From assembly GCA_030525745.1 (NCBI GenBank), contig JAUNED010000010.1, positions 1-64,000 on the forward strand: DNA of 64,000 bases. The letters run 5' to 3'. Below the pieces are notes generated by a model. That model searched no databases. It was not told the origin of the DNA and saw nothing but the letters and a program-made list of their open reading frames with translations. The translations under genes and the position numbers were made by a program. How positions within the stretch are numbered: position 1 is the stretch's first letter; every line of letters begins with the position of its first letter. Origin of the DNA: Lonepinella koalarum (lineage in GTDB: Bacteria > Pseudomonadota > Gammaproteobacteria > Enterobacterales > Pasteurellaceae). Shown in pieces: positions 19,485 through 28,759 of the stretch.

Positions 19485-20414
19485 CTATTCTAAAAATGTA
19501 TTGAAATCATCGTAAGCCAACCCTAACTTTCTACGGGCTTTACTGGTTTGAGAACAAGGGTAGCTGTTTTTTACAGCCTCCCTTTCTTCGTGCTTTTTCC
19601 AATGATGGCCTATTTGGATTAATTTTGTCACACATTGATTATAATCTTGTTTTAATACATCATAATGTTTCACATAATGATCAACTATAGTTTGTTCTTT
19701 TTCATTGAATACTTTTTCAAATGCCTTTATTTCATTCAATGGGCGTTTGCTGTTAAATTTCTGATAATTTTCTTGTAATCTTGATAAATCTTGAAACTCT
19801 TGGGCAGAAAATACTTTTTCCGCTTGTTCACCCAATACACTTTCCCATATGAAACAGGCTGAAAATTCACGTTTATCTTGGCTACAATAGTTTTTTTCTT
19901 GAGCGCTTAGTTCTGCAAAAGGAAGTTGCAATAACTCGTTTTTAGCGGTTGCTAAATAATCTTTGTAAATTTCTATCGCAGCCTTACAATGATAATTATC
20001 TTCCGGCACATGAAATTCGCCGTTAATACTGTTGCCATATTGAGCACAATTTGAATTTACAAAAAAACGTACCGCACTTTTCCAATCGGCTTGCCCTAAT
20101 TCTTGTTGAATTTTTGCTTTTTCTTGTTCAATTTTTATACGGTCTGCTGCGTCTTTTTTCTGGCGTTCCAATGCCGCTTTTATTTTACGATCTTCTTTAA
20201 TTGCTTCTTTAGCAGCATTGCATTCTGTATCTTTTGCTAATTTTTCAATGGCGTTTTTATCTTTATTTTGCCAAGCTTGTTTCATTTGCAGTTCACATTG
20301 AACATTCTTAGTTTCTGCTTTTTCAATATTTTTTAAATAATAAGCTTTGTCTTCTTCTGAGCAAGCAGAAAGTATAATTGCACTTGTAACAAGAGTAACT
20401 AAGTGTTTTTTCAT
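19485..20414 (-). CDS. Uncharacterised lipoprotein
   Basis: 309 residues with a lipoprotein signal peptide: MKKHLVTLVTSAIILSAC, lipobox LSAC with Cys18. The mature part is charged and mostly helical, with a coiled-coil-like segment around 75-110 (KEDRKIKAALERQKKDAADR), and carries several cysteines (such as NCAQYGN, YHCKAAIEIY, YCSQDKREFSACF) that could form periplasmic disulfides. No family recognised. Tail-to-tail with trmN6 and 196 bp from the fklB stop. Confidence 0.75.
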   Translation of the reverse strand: MKKHLVTLVTSAIILSACSEEDKAYYLKNIEKAETKNVQCELQMKQAWQNKDKNAIEKLAKDTECNAAKEAIKEDRKIKAALERQKKDAADRIKIEQEKAKIQQELGQADWKSAVRFFVNSNCAQYGNSINGEFHVPEDNYHCKAAIEIYKDYLATAKNELLQLPFAELSAQEKNYCSQDKREFSACFIWESVLGEQAEKVFSAQEFQDLSRLQENYQKFNSKRPLNEIKAFEKVFNEKEQTIVDHYVKHYDVLKQDYNQCVTKLIQIGHHWKKHEEREAVKNSYPCSQTSKARRKLGLAYDDFNTFLE

Positions 20415-20519
20415 GGTTATTCTCCTATATGGGTAAAATAATAAAAAGTATATATTGTTTTTTTTTTAGTCAATTTGTTATTATTTTTTAACCGATAATT
20501 CGGTGCGATAGCCAAATAA

Positions 20520-20552
20520 AAAGCCCTATAATGTTTAAGATTATAGGGCTTT
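20520..20552 (-). terminator. Intrinsic terminator after fklB
   Basis: Perfect 13-bp stem AAAGCCCTATAAT/ATTATAGGGCTTT with a 7-nt loop, flanked by T-rich tails on both strands. Positioned after the minus-strand fklB. Confidence 0.75.
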
Positions 20553-20609
20553 ATTTTGTTAAGAAGTGGCAAATTTGCACCGCTCTTTTTGTTTAGATAA
20601 CATTCGAAA

Positions 20610-21236
20610 TTAAAGAATATCCAATAATTCCACTTCAAAGACTAAGACACTAAATGGTGGAATAGAAGCACCGGCACCACGTTCGCCATAGGCTAAGTTA
20701 TGAGGAATGGTTAAACGCCATTTTGAACCCACAGGCATTAATTGTAGGGCTTCTGTCCAGCCTGCAATTACACCACTCACCGGAAATTCTGCCGGTGTGC
20801 CACGCACAATGGAACTGTCAAAGGTTGTGCCGTCAATGAGTTTTCCGGTGTAATGTACACGCACGCTGTCTTGGCGAGTAGGTTTTGCACCATTGCCTTC
20901 GGTTAAAACTTCATATTGAAGGCCCGTTTCAGTGACTTTTACGCTGTCTTTTTTCGCATTTTCAACTAAAAAAGCTCTTCCTTCTTCTTCAATCGCTTTA
21001 AATTGTGCTTGAGCTGCTTCTTGTGCAGCTTGTTGTAATTCTTGCAAGGCAGCACTGACTTCGTTTAAGTCTAAGGCAGGTTTATTTTGATTTAAGACAT
21101 CGAAAATTCCTTTTGCCACTGCTTCAGCAGATACGCCTAAACCACTATCGGCTAATTGTTGTCCGATTTGCAAACCCACACCATAGCCGCCTTTTTCGGC
21201 GGTGGTTTCTAATTTGATAGAATCAAAAATTGACAT
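20610..21236 (-). CDS. fklB: FKBP-type peptidyl-prolyl isomerase (FklB/FKBP22 type)
   Basis: 208 residues without signal peptide. N-terminal helical dimerisation domain (about 1-110, [16 protein letters not shown]) and C-terminal FKBP domain with [18 protein letters not shown] and the active-site region [29 protein letters not shown]. Cytosolic FKBP22-type chaperone/isomerase. 16 bp downstream of psd in the same direction. Confidence 0.88.
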   Translation of the reverse strand: MSIFDSIKLETTAEKGGYGVGLQIGQQLADSGLGVSAEAVAKGIFDVLNQNKPALDLNEVSAALQELQQAAQEAAQAQFKAIEEEGRAFLVENAKKDSVKVTETGLQYEVLTEGNGAKPTRQDSVRVHYTGKLIDGTTFDSSIVRGTPAEFPVSGVIAGWTEALQLMPVGSKWRLTIPHNLAYGERGAGASIPPFSVLVFEVELLDIL

Positions 21237-21252
21237 TTGTTTTTCCTTCTTT

Positions 21253-22134
21253 TTATTGTTGATAAGCTAAAATTTCGCCCATTTTAGTGAGGCTATCTAC
21301 GTCTAAATGTTCCGCTAATTTTACACGATCTTGTTGGAACAGATTAATCACAGTCGAGCCTAGTTGGAATGCGCCCATTTCCTGACCTTTTTTCAGTTGG
21401 ATTGAACCATCATACTCCCATACTTTTACTTGGTTAGGTCTAGGCGGATTGATGATACCGGCCCAAACAGTACTGATACTGGCAGTGATAGTTGCTCCCA
21501 CTAAAATTTGTACCATTGTACCGAAAGCCGTATCAAACACGCAGATTACACGTTCGTTGCGTGCTAACAAATTCGGTACATGTTCATTTAGAAATGGATT
21601 GACAGAGAATAAATCCCCCGGCACATAAATCATTTTTCGCAGAGTGGCATCACAAGGCATATGTACACGGTGGTAATCTCTCGGTGATAAGTAAGTGGTA
21701 GCAAATGTCCCGTTTTTAAAGGCTTCACTTAGTGCTTCATCGCCTGCCAATAAGTCACGCAAACTGAAAGAATGGCCTTTGGCTTGCAACATGGTTTCAT
21801 TCTCGATCAAACCACATTGACTGATTTTACCGTCCGCCGGCAGACAAAGTGCGGTCGGATTATCATCAATTTTGCGTACATCATCACGCAATAAACGGGT
21901 GAAAAATTCATTAAATGTCGCATAGTCAGAAAAATTTGGTTTAGCTGCTTCCGTCATATCTATATTATATTTTTTAGCAAACAATTTAATGATGAAATGA
22001 GTGACAATACCCCATTTTTGTTGAGCCAGCCAGCCTGCAGCTTGCGTTAAATATTTTTGGGGCATAACATACTGAAATGCGATTTTTAGGCGTTTACCGT
22101 AGCTTAAATTTAAGGTTTTTTCTAATAAATTCAT
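21253..22134 (-). CDS. psd: Phosphatidylserine decarboxylase proenzyme
   Basis: Pyruvoyl-dependent membrane enzyme that makes phosphatidylethanolamine. 293 residues; the self-cleavage site LGST is present in [11 protein letters not shown] near the C-terminus, with [12 protein letters not shown] and [13 protein letters not shown] before it. Normal length. Upstream is a 253-bp gap with no gene that holds only the palindrome at 22352-22376. Confidence 0.95.
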   Translation of the reverse strand: MNLLEKTLNLSYGKRLKIAFQYVMPQKYLTQAAGWLAQQKWGIVTHFIIKLFAKKYNIDMTEAAKPNFSDYATFNEFFTRLLRDDVRKIDDNPTALCLPADGKISQCGLIENETMLQAKGHSFSLRDLLAGDEALSEAFKNGTFATTYLSPRDYHRVHMPCDATLRKMIYVPGDLFSVNPFLNEHVPNLLARNERVICVFDTAFGTMVQILVGATITASISTVWAGIINPPRPNQVKVWEYDGSIQLKKGQEMGAFQLGSTVINLFQQDRVKLAEHLDVDSLTKMGEILAYQQ

Positions 22135-22351
22135 TTGGATCTACTCTTTACAAATTCTACCGTTTTTCGTGAATGCGTTTGGGTTAAAATGAGAGGCGAT
22201 TATAGCAACTTCCTTGTCGAGTGCAATGCTTATGAATGAAATCTAATGCGTTGGATTAGAGCAACTCCTATTTGCATAGCGGCGTTTAGTCATTTTTTAT
22301 TTCCGTATTTAATAATTTCTTTGTGTAAAATAACAGTGATTTTTGAGTAGC

Positions 22352-22376
22352 CTAGGGCGTACATTGTACGCCCTAG
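22352..22376. terminator. 12-bp-stem palindrome downstream of the YidE-family gene
   Basis: CTAGGGCGTACA (22352-22363), one base, TGTACGCCCTAG (22365-22376). The core AGGGCGTACA is shared with the palindrome at 25999-26020, which sits after the divergent ABC exporter gene. There is no T-tract in the expected place, so it may be a repeated hairpin family rather than a classical terminator. Confidence 0.6.
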
Positions 22377-22387
22377 AAATGAGTAAA

Positions 22388-24043
22388 TTATGCCATCCAC
22401 AGTAAAATGGCTAATAATTGCGGTGAGATGATGCGCAGGAACATGGTGAGAGGGTAGATAGTGGCATAAGCGAGAGCAGAGGCGCCACTTTCTTCTTTAA
22501 TCGCATTTGCAAAGGCTAATGCAGGCGGATCTGTCATTGAACCGGCAAGTAAGCCACAAATAGAGAGGTAGTTCATTTTTGCATATAAGCGAGCTAATAT
22601 TCCTACAATCATCAACGGTAGGAAGGTAATGAGTACGCCGTAAGCCATCCAAGTTAAACCACCACCATCGACTAGGGTATGCACAAAGTTACCTCCTGAT
22701 TTTAAGCCAACTACGGCAAGGAATAAGACGATACCGATTTCACGTAAAGCGAGGTTGGCACTAGGCGGCATAAACCAATATAGTTTACCGATAGATCCGA
22801 TTCGGGCCAGAATAAGAGCCACAACCAATGGGCCACCGGCTAAACCAAGTTTTAATGCCACCGGAAAGCCGGGAAAGTGGAAGGGAATTGAGCCGAGCAA
22901 GACCCCTAGGCCAATGCCGATAAAGACAGGCAACATTTGTACTTGTTGTAATTTAGATTGGGCGTTACCGATGACTTCGATAGCATTCGGCATCACATCT
23001 TGTCTTCCGACTAAATGGAGTACGTCACCGAATTGTAAAGTAGTTGTAGAGGTTGGGACTAATTCGATACCTGCACGGTTTAATCGGGAAATGACCACGT
23101 TGTATTTTTGATGAATACCCACATCACGGATTTTTTTACCAAGCACTTTTTCATTCGTCACAACCACACGTTCAGAACTGAGGTAGCCTCGAATTGCTTT
23201 AAATTCTACATCAATTTCTTCACCGATGACGAGCTGCATTTTATGTAATGTGTTTTTTTCACCTACCATATGCAATAAATCGCCGACAAAAATTTCCGTA
23301 TCTGATTTAGGTACACTAATATTTTCATCTCGTTTTAAGCGGGTACAGACGACATCTTTATGTTCAAAACCCGGAATATCTTTGAGCAATAGACCATTGA
23401 TATTTTGGTTTGTGACCTTGATGGTCATGGTACGTAAATTATCTTTACTACTGCCGCTTTCACGCTCAAATTTTTGAGCTTCTTCATCTACTTTAATTTT
23501 AAAAAATAAGCGAATTAACCACATGGTCAGCAAGATACCGCAAATCCCAAAAGGATAGGCGACAGCATAAGACATACCCATGATTTCAGTGACATTTTTA
23601 CCGCTTAATTCCGCCAATACTTGTTGTCCTGCGCCGAGTGATGGAGTGTTAGTGACTGCACCTGAATAAATCCCTAAAATAATTTCCAATGGTGCATCTG
23701 TTGTTTTGTAAATAATGGCTGCAACTAATGAGCCAAGCAAGACAATTAATGCTGCCAAGCCGTTGAGCTTTAATCCTGATTGCCGTAAGGACGCAAAAAA
23801 GCCGGGACCGACTTGAATACCAATAGTATATACAAATAAGATTAAGCCGAATTCTTGAATAAAATGCAGCGTATGTGCATCTAATTTTAGTGCATATTGC
23901 GTTGTAAAATGCGATACCAAAATACCACCAAATAATACACCGCCAATACCTAAACCGACACCTCTAATTTTGAAATGCCCTATCCATAAGCCGATCACAG
24001 CAACGAGGGCTAGAATGCTGATCGTAATGGCAATATCACTCAT
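22388..24043 (-). CDS. YidE/YbjL/AspT-family transporter
   Basis: 551-residue membrane protein of the aspartate:alanine exchanger family. Two hydrophobic halves of about five helices each (about 1-190 and 365-551) surround a cytosolic region with two TrkA_C (RCK_C) domains (about 200-290 and 295-360, for example [12 protein letters not shown] and [11 protein letters not shown]). The conserved [20 protein letters not shown] and [12 protein letters not shown] repeats are visible. Corresponds to Haemophilus influenzae HI0035. Substrate unknown. Divergent from the SbmA-like gene. Confidence 0.88.
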   Translation of the reverse strand: MSDIAITISILALVAVIGLWIGHFKIRGVGLGIGGVLFGGILVSHFTTQYALKLDAHTLHFIQEFGLILFVYTIGIQVGPGFFASLRQSGLKLNGLAALIVLLGSLVAAIIYKTTDAPLEIILGIYSGAVTNTPSLGAGQQVLAELSGKNVTEIMGMSYAVAYPFGICGILLTMWLIRLFFKIKVDEEAQKFERESGSSKDNLRTMTIKVTNQNINGLLLKDIPGFEHKDVVCTRLKRDENISVPKSDTEIFVGDLLHMVGEKNTLHKMQLVIGEEIDVEFKAIRGYLSSERVVVTNEKVLGKKIRDVGIHQKYNVVISRLNRAGIELVPTSTTTLQFGDVLHLVGRQDVMPNAIEVIGNAQSKLQQVQMLPVFIGIGLGVLLGSIPFHFPGFPVALKLGLAGGPLVVALILARIGSIGKLYWFMPPSANLALREIGIVLFLAVVGLKSGGNFVHTLVDGGGLTWMAYGVLITFLPLMIVGILARLYAKMNYLSICGLLAGSMTDPPALAFANAIKEESGASALAYATIYPLTMFLRIISPQLLAILLWMA

Positions 24044-24206
24044 AGTGACCTCTCTTGAAAATAGAAATAACTGTGCAAATTATAACAGGCCATGAAATAG
24101 AAAAGTTGAGCCAACGCAAAAAATTACGCATTGATAATATTTTTCTTGCGGAAAAATGCTATTTACTGAACAATACACCACATTTTCAATGTTACTCAGG
24201 TATTTT

Positions 24207-25988
24207 ATGGATTACACTCAAGAATTGCTTACCTCATTAGGTTGGATTGGCAAAGCAATGGCAATTACAGCAGTTACTTTTACTATGGTAGTTTGGTTAT
24301 TGGTAAAAAGTACCCGTTGGGCAGCACAATTTTGGCAATTGGCAGAAGGTTATGTTTCTCCTAAGCATAGTTTAAAGCCAATAGCTTATTTTATGGTGAT
24401 TGTGTTTTTTAATTTGCTTTCTGTACGTTTGGATATTTTATTTTCCCAGTGGTATAAAGCAATGTATGATGCTTTGCAAAATATGAATGCAGACATTTTC
24501 TGGGTACAAATGGTAGTGTTTTCCGTATTAGCTGCAGTGCATATTGGTAATATTTTACTGACCTATTATTTGACTCAGCGTTTTACCATTCAATGGCGAA
24601 TGTGGCTGAATGATAATATGGTGGAAAGATGGCTGGAAAACCAAGCTTATTATAAAGTCCAATATTTATCTGAACAACCAGATAACCCTGATCAGCGAAT
24701 TCAACAAGATGTGCAATCTTATGTTTCTACTTCCCTTAGTTTTGCTACTGGTGTTATTTCTTCGGTAGTGTCTATTGTGGCATTTACCCAAATTTTATGG
24801 AATTTGTCCGGCCCAATGACTATTGCCGATGTGGTTATTCCTCAGGCAATGGTGTTTTTAGTCTTTATTTATGTGTTGATCACCAGTGTGATAGCTTTCC
24901 GTATAGGCCGTCCACTCATCCAATTGAATTTTGCCAACGAGCGTTTGAATGCAAATTACCGTTACTCCTTAATTCGTCTAAAAGAATACGCTGAAAGTGT
25001 TGCATTTTTCCGTGGCGAAAAAATGGAGAAAAATCTGCTGGTTAGCCAGTTTAATCAGGTTATCGGCAATGTATGGAAAATGGTGTATATGACACTGAAA
25101 CTCTCTGGATTTAATGTCTTGGTTACTCAAGTGTCAGTGATTTTTCCTTTCCTCATTCAAGCACATCGCTATTTTAGTAAACAAATTCAGCTGGGAGATT
25201 TAATTCAAACTTCTCAAGCTTTTGGGCGAGTACAATCAGCCTTGTCTTATTTCCGTAATGCTTATGATGATTTTGCCGGGTATCGTGCTGTATTGGATCG
25301 TTTGACCGGTTTTCATTTTGCGCTACAACAAGTTAATCAATCATCACAAATTGATTTTCAGCCGAGCGAAAGTGCGGTTAAATTTGAGCGTGTTTTGATT
25401 AAAAAACCGAACGGTGAAATTTTATTGCAAGATTTAAATTTTATTTTGCCACAAGGAGCTAAATTATTGATTAAGGGTGCATCTGGTGCCGGTAAAACGA
25501 CCTTGCTCCGTACAGCAGCAGGTTTATGGGCATATGCTGAAGGACGTATTCATTGCCCGAAAAATACTTTGTTCCTTTCACAAAAAACCTATTTACCGCA
25601 AGGGAAATTAATTGATGCTTTGTATTACCCGGACGTAGCTCCCGAAAACTTGGATTTAGATAAGGCAGCAGAGATCTTACGCTTGGTTCAATTGGCACAT
25701 TTAGCTGAAAATTTGACACAAGAAAATGAATGGACCAGAGTGCTTTCTTTAGGAGAACAACAACGTTTATCTTTTGCCCGTGTGCTTATTCAACAGCCGA
25801 CAGTTGTATTTTTAGATGAGGCGACAGCTAGTATGGACGAAGGTCTGGAATATGCGATGTATCGCCTTCTGAACACCATGCTTCCACAAATGACGATTAT
25901 CAGTGTTGGACATCGTTCTACATTACAAACACATCATGATCAGCAATTGATTATTGATACTGATAAGAAAAGCGGGGAAATGATTTAA
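24207..25988 (+). CDS. SbmA/YddA-like ABC transporter (fused permease-ATPase)
   Basis: 593 residues from the ATG at 24207, chosen because CAGG lies 6 bases upstream and the length fits the family; ATGs at 24156 and 24189 are in frame but extend beyond it. N-terminal SbmA/BacA-like membrane domain (about 1-330, several helices, EYAESVAFFRGE) followed by an ATPase with Walker A GASGAGKTTLLR, signature LSLGEQQR and LDEATASMD. The YddA-type group exports or imports unknown peptide-like or lipid substrates. A 22-bp palindrome follows the stop. Confidence 0.88.
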   Translation: MDYTQELLTSLGWIGKAMAITAVTFTMVVWLLVKSTRWAAQFWQLAEGYVSPKHSLKPIAYFMVIVFFNLLSVRLDILFSQWYKAMYDALQNMNADIFWVQMVVFSVLAAVHIGNILLTYYLTQRFTIQWRMWLNDNMVERWLENQAYYKVQYLSEQPDNPDQRIQQDVQSYVSTSLSFATGVISSVVSIVAFTQILWNLSGPMTIADVVIPQAMVFLVFIYVLITSVIAFRIGRPLIQLNFANERLNANYRYSLIRLKEYAESVAFFRGEKMEKNLLVSQFNQVIGNVWKMVYMTLKLSGFNVLVTQVSVIFPFLIQAHRYFSKQIQLGDLIQTSQAFGRVQSALSYFRNAYDDFAGYRAVLDRLTGFHFALQQVNQSSQIDFQPSESAVKFERVLIKKPNGEILLQDLNFILPQGAKLLIKGASGAGKTTLLRTAAGLWAYAEGRIHCPKNTLFLSQKTYLPQGKLIDALYYPDVAPENLDLDKAAEILRLVQLAHLAENLTQENEWTRVLSLGEQQRLSFARVLIQQPTVVFLDEATASMDEGLEYAMYRLLNTMLPQMTIISVGHRSTLQTHHDQQLIIDTDKKSGEMI

Positions 25989-25998
25989 TTTATATAAA

Positions 25999-26020
25999 AG
26001 GGCGTACAATTGTACGCCCT
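25999..26020. terminator. 22-bp perfect palindrome between the ABC gene and the metallothionein-like gene
   Basis: AGGGCGTACA followed directly by its complement arm TTGTACGCCCT, a perfect palindrome between two convergent genes. Same core as the palindrome at 22352-22376. Likely terminator or repeated hairpin. Confidence 0.6.
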
Positions 26021-26034
26021 GGTTATTTAACATA

Positions 26035-26193
26035 TTAAGCTTTGCAGCTATCTTGACGGCACTCACAATCAGAACCGCAATGGCATTCACCCTCTTTGCA
26101 ACCGCAGGTTTTACCGCAAATACAAGCAGGCGCACATTGGCATGGGTGGGATTTACATTGAGTGTCTGCAGGATAAACTTTATGAACTGTCAT
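26035..26193 (-). CDS. Metallothionein-like Cys-rich small protein
   Basis: 52 codons, short enough to be missed by length-filtered gene calling. The protein has 12 cysteines (positions 13, 18, 20, 24, 26, 30, 32, 37, 39, 43, 45, 50), many as CxC pairs such as CQC, CIC, CGC, CHC and CEC, with several His and Asp. That composition is characteristic of metal-thiolate cluster proteins; I do not match it to one of the classical SmtA/BmtA families. ATG preceded by GAGGA at about 8 bases. A MerR-type promoter (19-bp spacer) at 26275-26305 points into this gene, and the regulator is the divergent neighbour. Probably binds copper or zinc/cadmium in the cytosol. Confidence 0.85.
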   Translation of the reverse strand: MTVHKVYPADTQCKSHPCQCAPACICGKTCGCKEGECHCGSDCECRQDSCKA

Positions 26194-26274
26194 GGTTAAT
26201 TTCCTCGTTAAAGTAGTAGATAAATTAAGGGTAGAATTGAAGCAAAATTTGACTGTCTTGCTTGAACAGGTATG

Positions 26275-26305
26275 ATAATAAAGATTAACCTTAGGTTAAG
26301 GTCAA
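26275..26305 (-). promoter_or_regulatory. MerR-type promoter and operator for the metallothionein-like gene
   Basis: On the minus strand: -35 TTGACC (26300-26305), an exactly 19-bp spacer, -10 TATTAT (26275-26280). The elongated spacer and the dyad ACCTTA-ACC-TAAGGT (26288-26302) inside it are hallmarks of promoters activated by MerR-family metal sensors (compare copA and zntA). It lies 80-110 bp upstream of the Cys-rich gene and upstream of the divergent merR gene. Confidence 0.85.
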
Positions 26306-26346
26306 TAAAAAATTTCAGTTTTTTGTAAAAATTCAACGGAGTCAAG

Positions 26347-26730
26347 ATGAATATCAGTGAAGCTGCCAAAACTACGGGACTTTCTGCCAAGCAAATTCGA
26401 GATTATGAAAAAATCGGTTTAATTCGTCCTTCACATCGCACGGAATCTAATTATCGCACTTATGGAAATACGGATATTCAGCGTTTGAGCTTTATCCGCC
26501 ATGCTCGTGATGTCGGCTTTTCTCTTACTCAAATTAGTGAACTCTTAGCCTTTCGTGATGCACCAAGTCATAATTGTGAGGAAATTTTGCATTTTACCAA
26601 TAAACATATTGCGGATTTAACGGAAAAAATTAATGCGCTTAAAGCTATGAAAGATAAATTAATTGAGCTACAAAAAACAAGCTGTCTGAGCGATGGTAAT
26701 TCAGGTTGTGCGATACAAATTTTTGGTTAA
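26347..26730 (+). CDS. MerR-family metal-responsive regulator (CueR/ZntR type)
   Basis: 127 residues. N-terminal winged helix (NISEAAKTTGLSAKQIRDYEKIGLI), dimerisation helix about 80-110, and metal-binding loop Cys113-x7-Cys121 (TSCLSDGNSGCAI), the spacing of copper sensor CueR (Cys112/Cys120). At the position of CueR Ser77, however, it has Cys77 (SHNCEE), which is the divalent-metal (ZntR/CadR/PbrR) residue. Metal specificity is therefore open between Cu(I) and Zn/Cd/Pb. Activates the divergent metallothionein-like gene by inference from the operator. Confidence 0.9.
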   Translation: MNISEAAKTTGLSAKQIRDYEKIGLIRPSHRTESNYRTYGNTDIQRLSFIRHARDVGFSLTQISELLAFRDAPSHNCEEILHFTNKHIADLTEKINALKAMKDKLIELQKTSCLSDGNSGCAIQIFG

Positions 26731-27243
26731 AATCATTTTGCTGAAAAAATAAGCAGAAAACAGATGCGTTTTTCGCTTATTTCATTTTAGGTATACCTTT
26801 TTTCTTATCTTATTGATAATAAATGAATTTATTAGTTCTGAAAAATGATTTTCTTGGGTTTTGCTACCTTATTCTGTATTCAACCACAACTTTATCCACA
26901 TGTGATTTGGATAATTAAAAAGTGCGGTCTGTTTTTTCCCTATTTTGTTCAAGTATTCAGGTAAATTGTGGGTAGATTTGTGGATAAGTAGAGAATAGGC
27001 AATAATGCCTATTTTTCCGACAAAGTGATATTATTTCAGTCTTTAGTATAGTTCTCTCTTTGTTATTTTTGTCATTTTTTCTTTATTTCGCATGTTATCC
27101 ACAGAGTTATTCAAAACCTGTTAAAAATTCATCAAAAAAAGACCGCACTTTTTGTGAAAGTTGCATGCAGGATTTGGAGAAAAGGGCGGATTGTGCCATA
27201 ATTCATCGCATTTTAGAAAGAGAATCAGTTAAGGTAAGCAAGC
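26731..27243. other. 513-bp non-coding gap with a DnaA-box cluster
   Basis: No gene seen. Contains three perfect DnaA boxes (TTATCCACA): 26892-26900 plus strand, 26979-26987 minus strand, 27095-27103 plus strand. A one-mismatch box lies at 26906-26914 and a two-mismatch box near 26967. The DNA is A+T-rich, with two uptake signals (near 26930 and 27142). I see no GATC site inside it. Transcription is mainly leftward on its left and rightward on its right. Candidate DnaA-binding locus (origin, titration site or regulatory region). Confidence 0.6.
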
Positions 27244-27948
27244 GTGATCGATTTTGATGGCTACCGTCCCAATGTGGGCATTGTCATTTGCAACCGTAAA
27301 GGTCAAGTGATGTGGGCAAAACGGTACGGACAAAATTCTTGGCAATTTCCGCAAGGGGGGATTAACGACGGTGAAACACCTGAGCAAGCGATGTTTCGTG
27401 AGCTTTTTGAAGAAGTGGGATTGCAGAAAAAAGACGTGAGGGTGCTTTATGTATCTAAGCAATGGTTGCGTTATAAACTACCAAAACGGTTGTTGCGCTA
27501 TGACAGCAAACCTATATGTATAGGACAAAAGCAACGTTGGTTTTTACTACAGCTTAATACTGATGACACTGCGATCAATATGAATTGTAGTAAAACCCCT
27601 GAATTTGACGGTTGGCGTTGGGTGAGTTTTTGGTATCCTGTGCGCCAAGTGGTTTCTTTTAAACGCGATGTGTATCGCCGTGCGATGAAGGAATTTGCCA
27701 CTTTTTTGTTTGAACATCATAAAAATGATGAACGTATTTTTGATTTAGAACCTATCGAACAGCAGGAAACGCACGCATTGATACAAGAATCCGATATATT
27801 AATAGAGCAAACGGACAAAAGTGCGGTAGATAAAGTGGCTGAAAAATGTATTGAAAAAACGGCAAACAAAGCATTAAAGCAGACAAAGAAACAGTTTCAT
27901 CATCGTTCTCGCAAAAAATCCAAAAAAACTCGTAAAGGAAAAAAATAG
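27244..27948 (+). CDS. rppH: RNA pyrophosphohydrolase RppH (long basic C-terminus)
   Basis: Nudix enzyme that removes 5' pyrophosphate from mRNA and triggers decay. GTG start ([17 protein letters not shown]) as in the family. Nudix box [23 protein letters not shown] at about 38-60. 234 residues, longer than E. coli RppH (176); the extra roughly 60 residues are charged and end in an extremely basic tail ([16 protein letters not shown]). The tail could bind RNA or ribosomes. Start of the rppH-TSUP-lgt-thyA cluster conserved in Haemophilus. Confidence 0.94.
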   Translation: MIDFDGYRPNVGIVICNRKGQVMWAKRYGQNSWQFPQGGINDGETPEQAMFRELFEEVGLQKKDVRVLYVSKQWLRYKLPKRLLRYDSKPICIGQKQRWFLLQLNTDDTAINMNCSKTPEFDGWRWVSFWYPVRQVVSFKRDVYRRAMKEFATFLFEHHKNDERIFDLEPIEQQETHALIQESDILIEQTDKSAVDKVAEKCIEKTANKALKQTKKQFHHRSRKKSKKTRKGKK

Positions 27949-27959
27949 GGGAAACTATT

Positions 27960-28751
27960 ATGTTGCTATTTTTTATTATTTGTTTAATCGTCGGTTGTTT
28001 TGCAGGCTTCCTTGCCGGATTATTCGGCATCGGCGGTGGTCTAGTGATTGTGCCGGTATTGGTGTATTTATTACCCATGGTAGGCATTGCCGATCATCAA
28101 ATTATGTCCGTAGCCTTAGGCACGTCTTTTGCGACGATTGTCATTACCAGCGCTTCTTCTGCCTATAATCATTACAAAGTCGGCAATGTGGATTTATCTT
28201 CATTAAAAATTTTTGCACCGATGTTGATGATTTCTGCCTATGTAGCCAGCTTATTTGTCAGCCAATTACCTAAATCCTATTCCATCAAAATTTTTGCCTG
28301 CTTAGTGATTTACTTAGCCACTAAAATGATTTTATCCATTAAATCAGAAAAAGGAGATAAGCCTTTAACATCAACGGCCGCTGTTATTGGTGGGAGTTTA
28401 ATCGGTATTGCATCCAGTGGGGCAGGTATTGGCGGTGGTGGTTTTATTGTTCCCTTTCTCAATGCTCGTGGGTACGAAATGCGCCAAGCTATAGGATCTT
28501 CTTCCTTTTGTGGTGCATTATTAGCCACTTCAGGCGTATCCAGTTATATTACGAGCGGCTGGAACTTGCAGGGTATGCCGGAATATTCTCTTGGCTATAT
28601 TTATCTTCCCGCAGTACTTGCGATTACTGCCACCTCGTTTTTTACTACAAAACTAGGCGTGATCGTTACCAGCCGTTTGCCGGTAGCTACATTGAAAAAA
28701 GCCTTTGCTGTCTTTTTAATTTGTGTGGCAATTCGTATGATTTTTACTTAA
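27960..28751 (+). CDS. TSUP (TauE/SafE) family membrane permease
   Basis: 263 residues with about eight hydrophobic helices and the paired glycine-rich repeats [11 protein letters not shown] and [15 protein letters not shown] characteristic of TauE/SafE (DUF81) proteins, which export or import sulfite, sulfonates or related anions. Substrate not predictable. 11 bp after rppH and 8 bp before lgt. Confidence 0.88.
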   Translation: MLLFFIICLIVGCFAGFLAGLFGIGGGLVIVPVLVYLLPMVGIADHQIMSVALGTSFATIVITSASSAYNHYKVGNVDLSSLKIFAPMLMISAYVASLFVSQLPKSYSIKIFACLVIYLATKMILSIKSEKGDKPLTSTAAVIGGSLIGIASSGAGIGGGGFIVPFLNARGYEMRQAIGSSSFCGALLATSGVSSYITSGWNLQGMPEYSLGYIYLPAVLAITATSFFTTKLGVIVTSRLPVATLKKAFAVFLICVAIRMIFT

Positions 28752-28759
28752 GGAATAAG

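Noticed and set aside
20417..20638. 73-codon minus-strand frame downstream of fklB
   Set aside because: It spans the fklB terminator and the 3' end of fklB in another frame; low-complexity Lys/Asn/Tyr translation with no SD.
26731..27243. Calling the DnaA-box cluster the chromosomal origin outright
   Set aside because: No GATC sites, no mnmG/mioC neighbourhood and no GC-skew data; kept only as a candidate.
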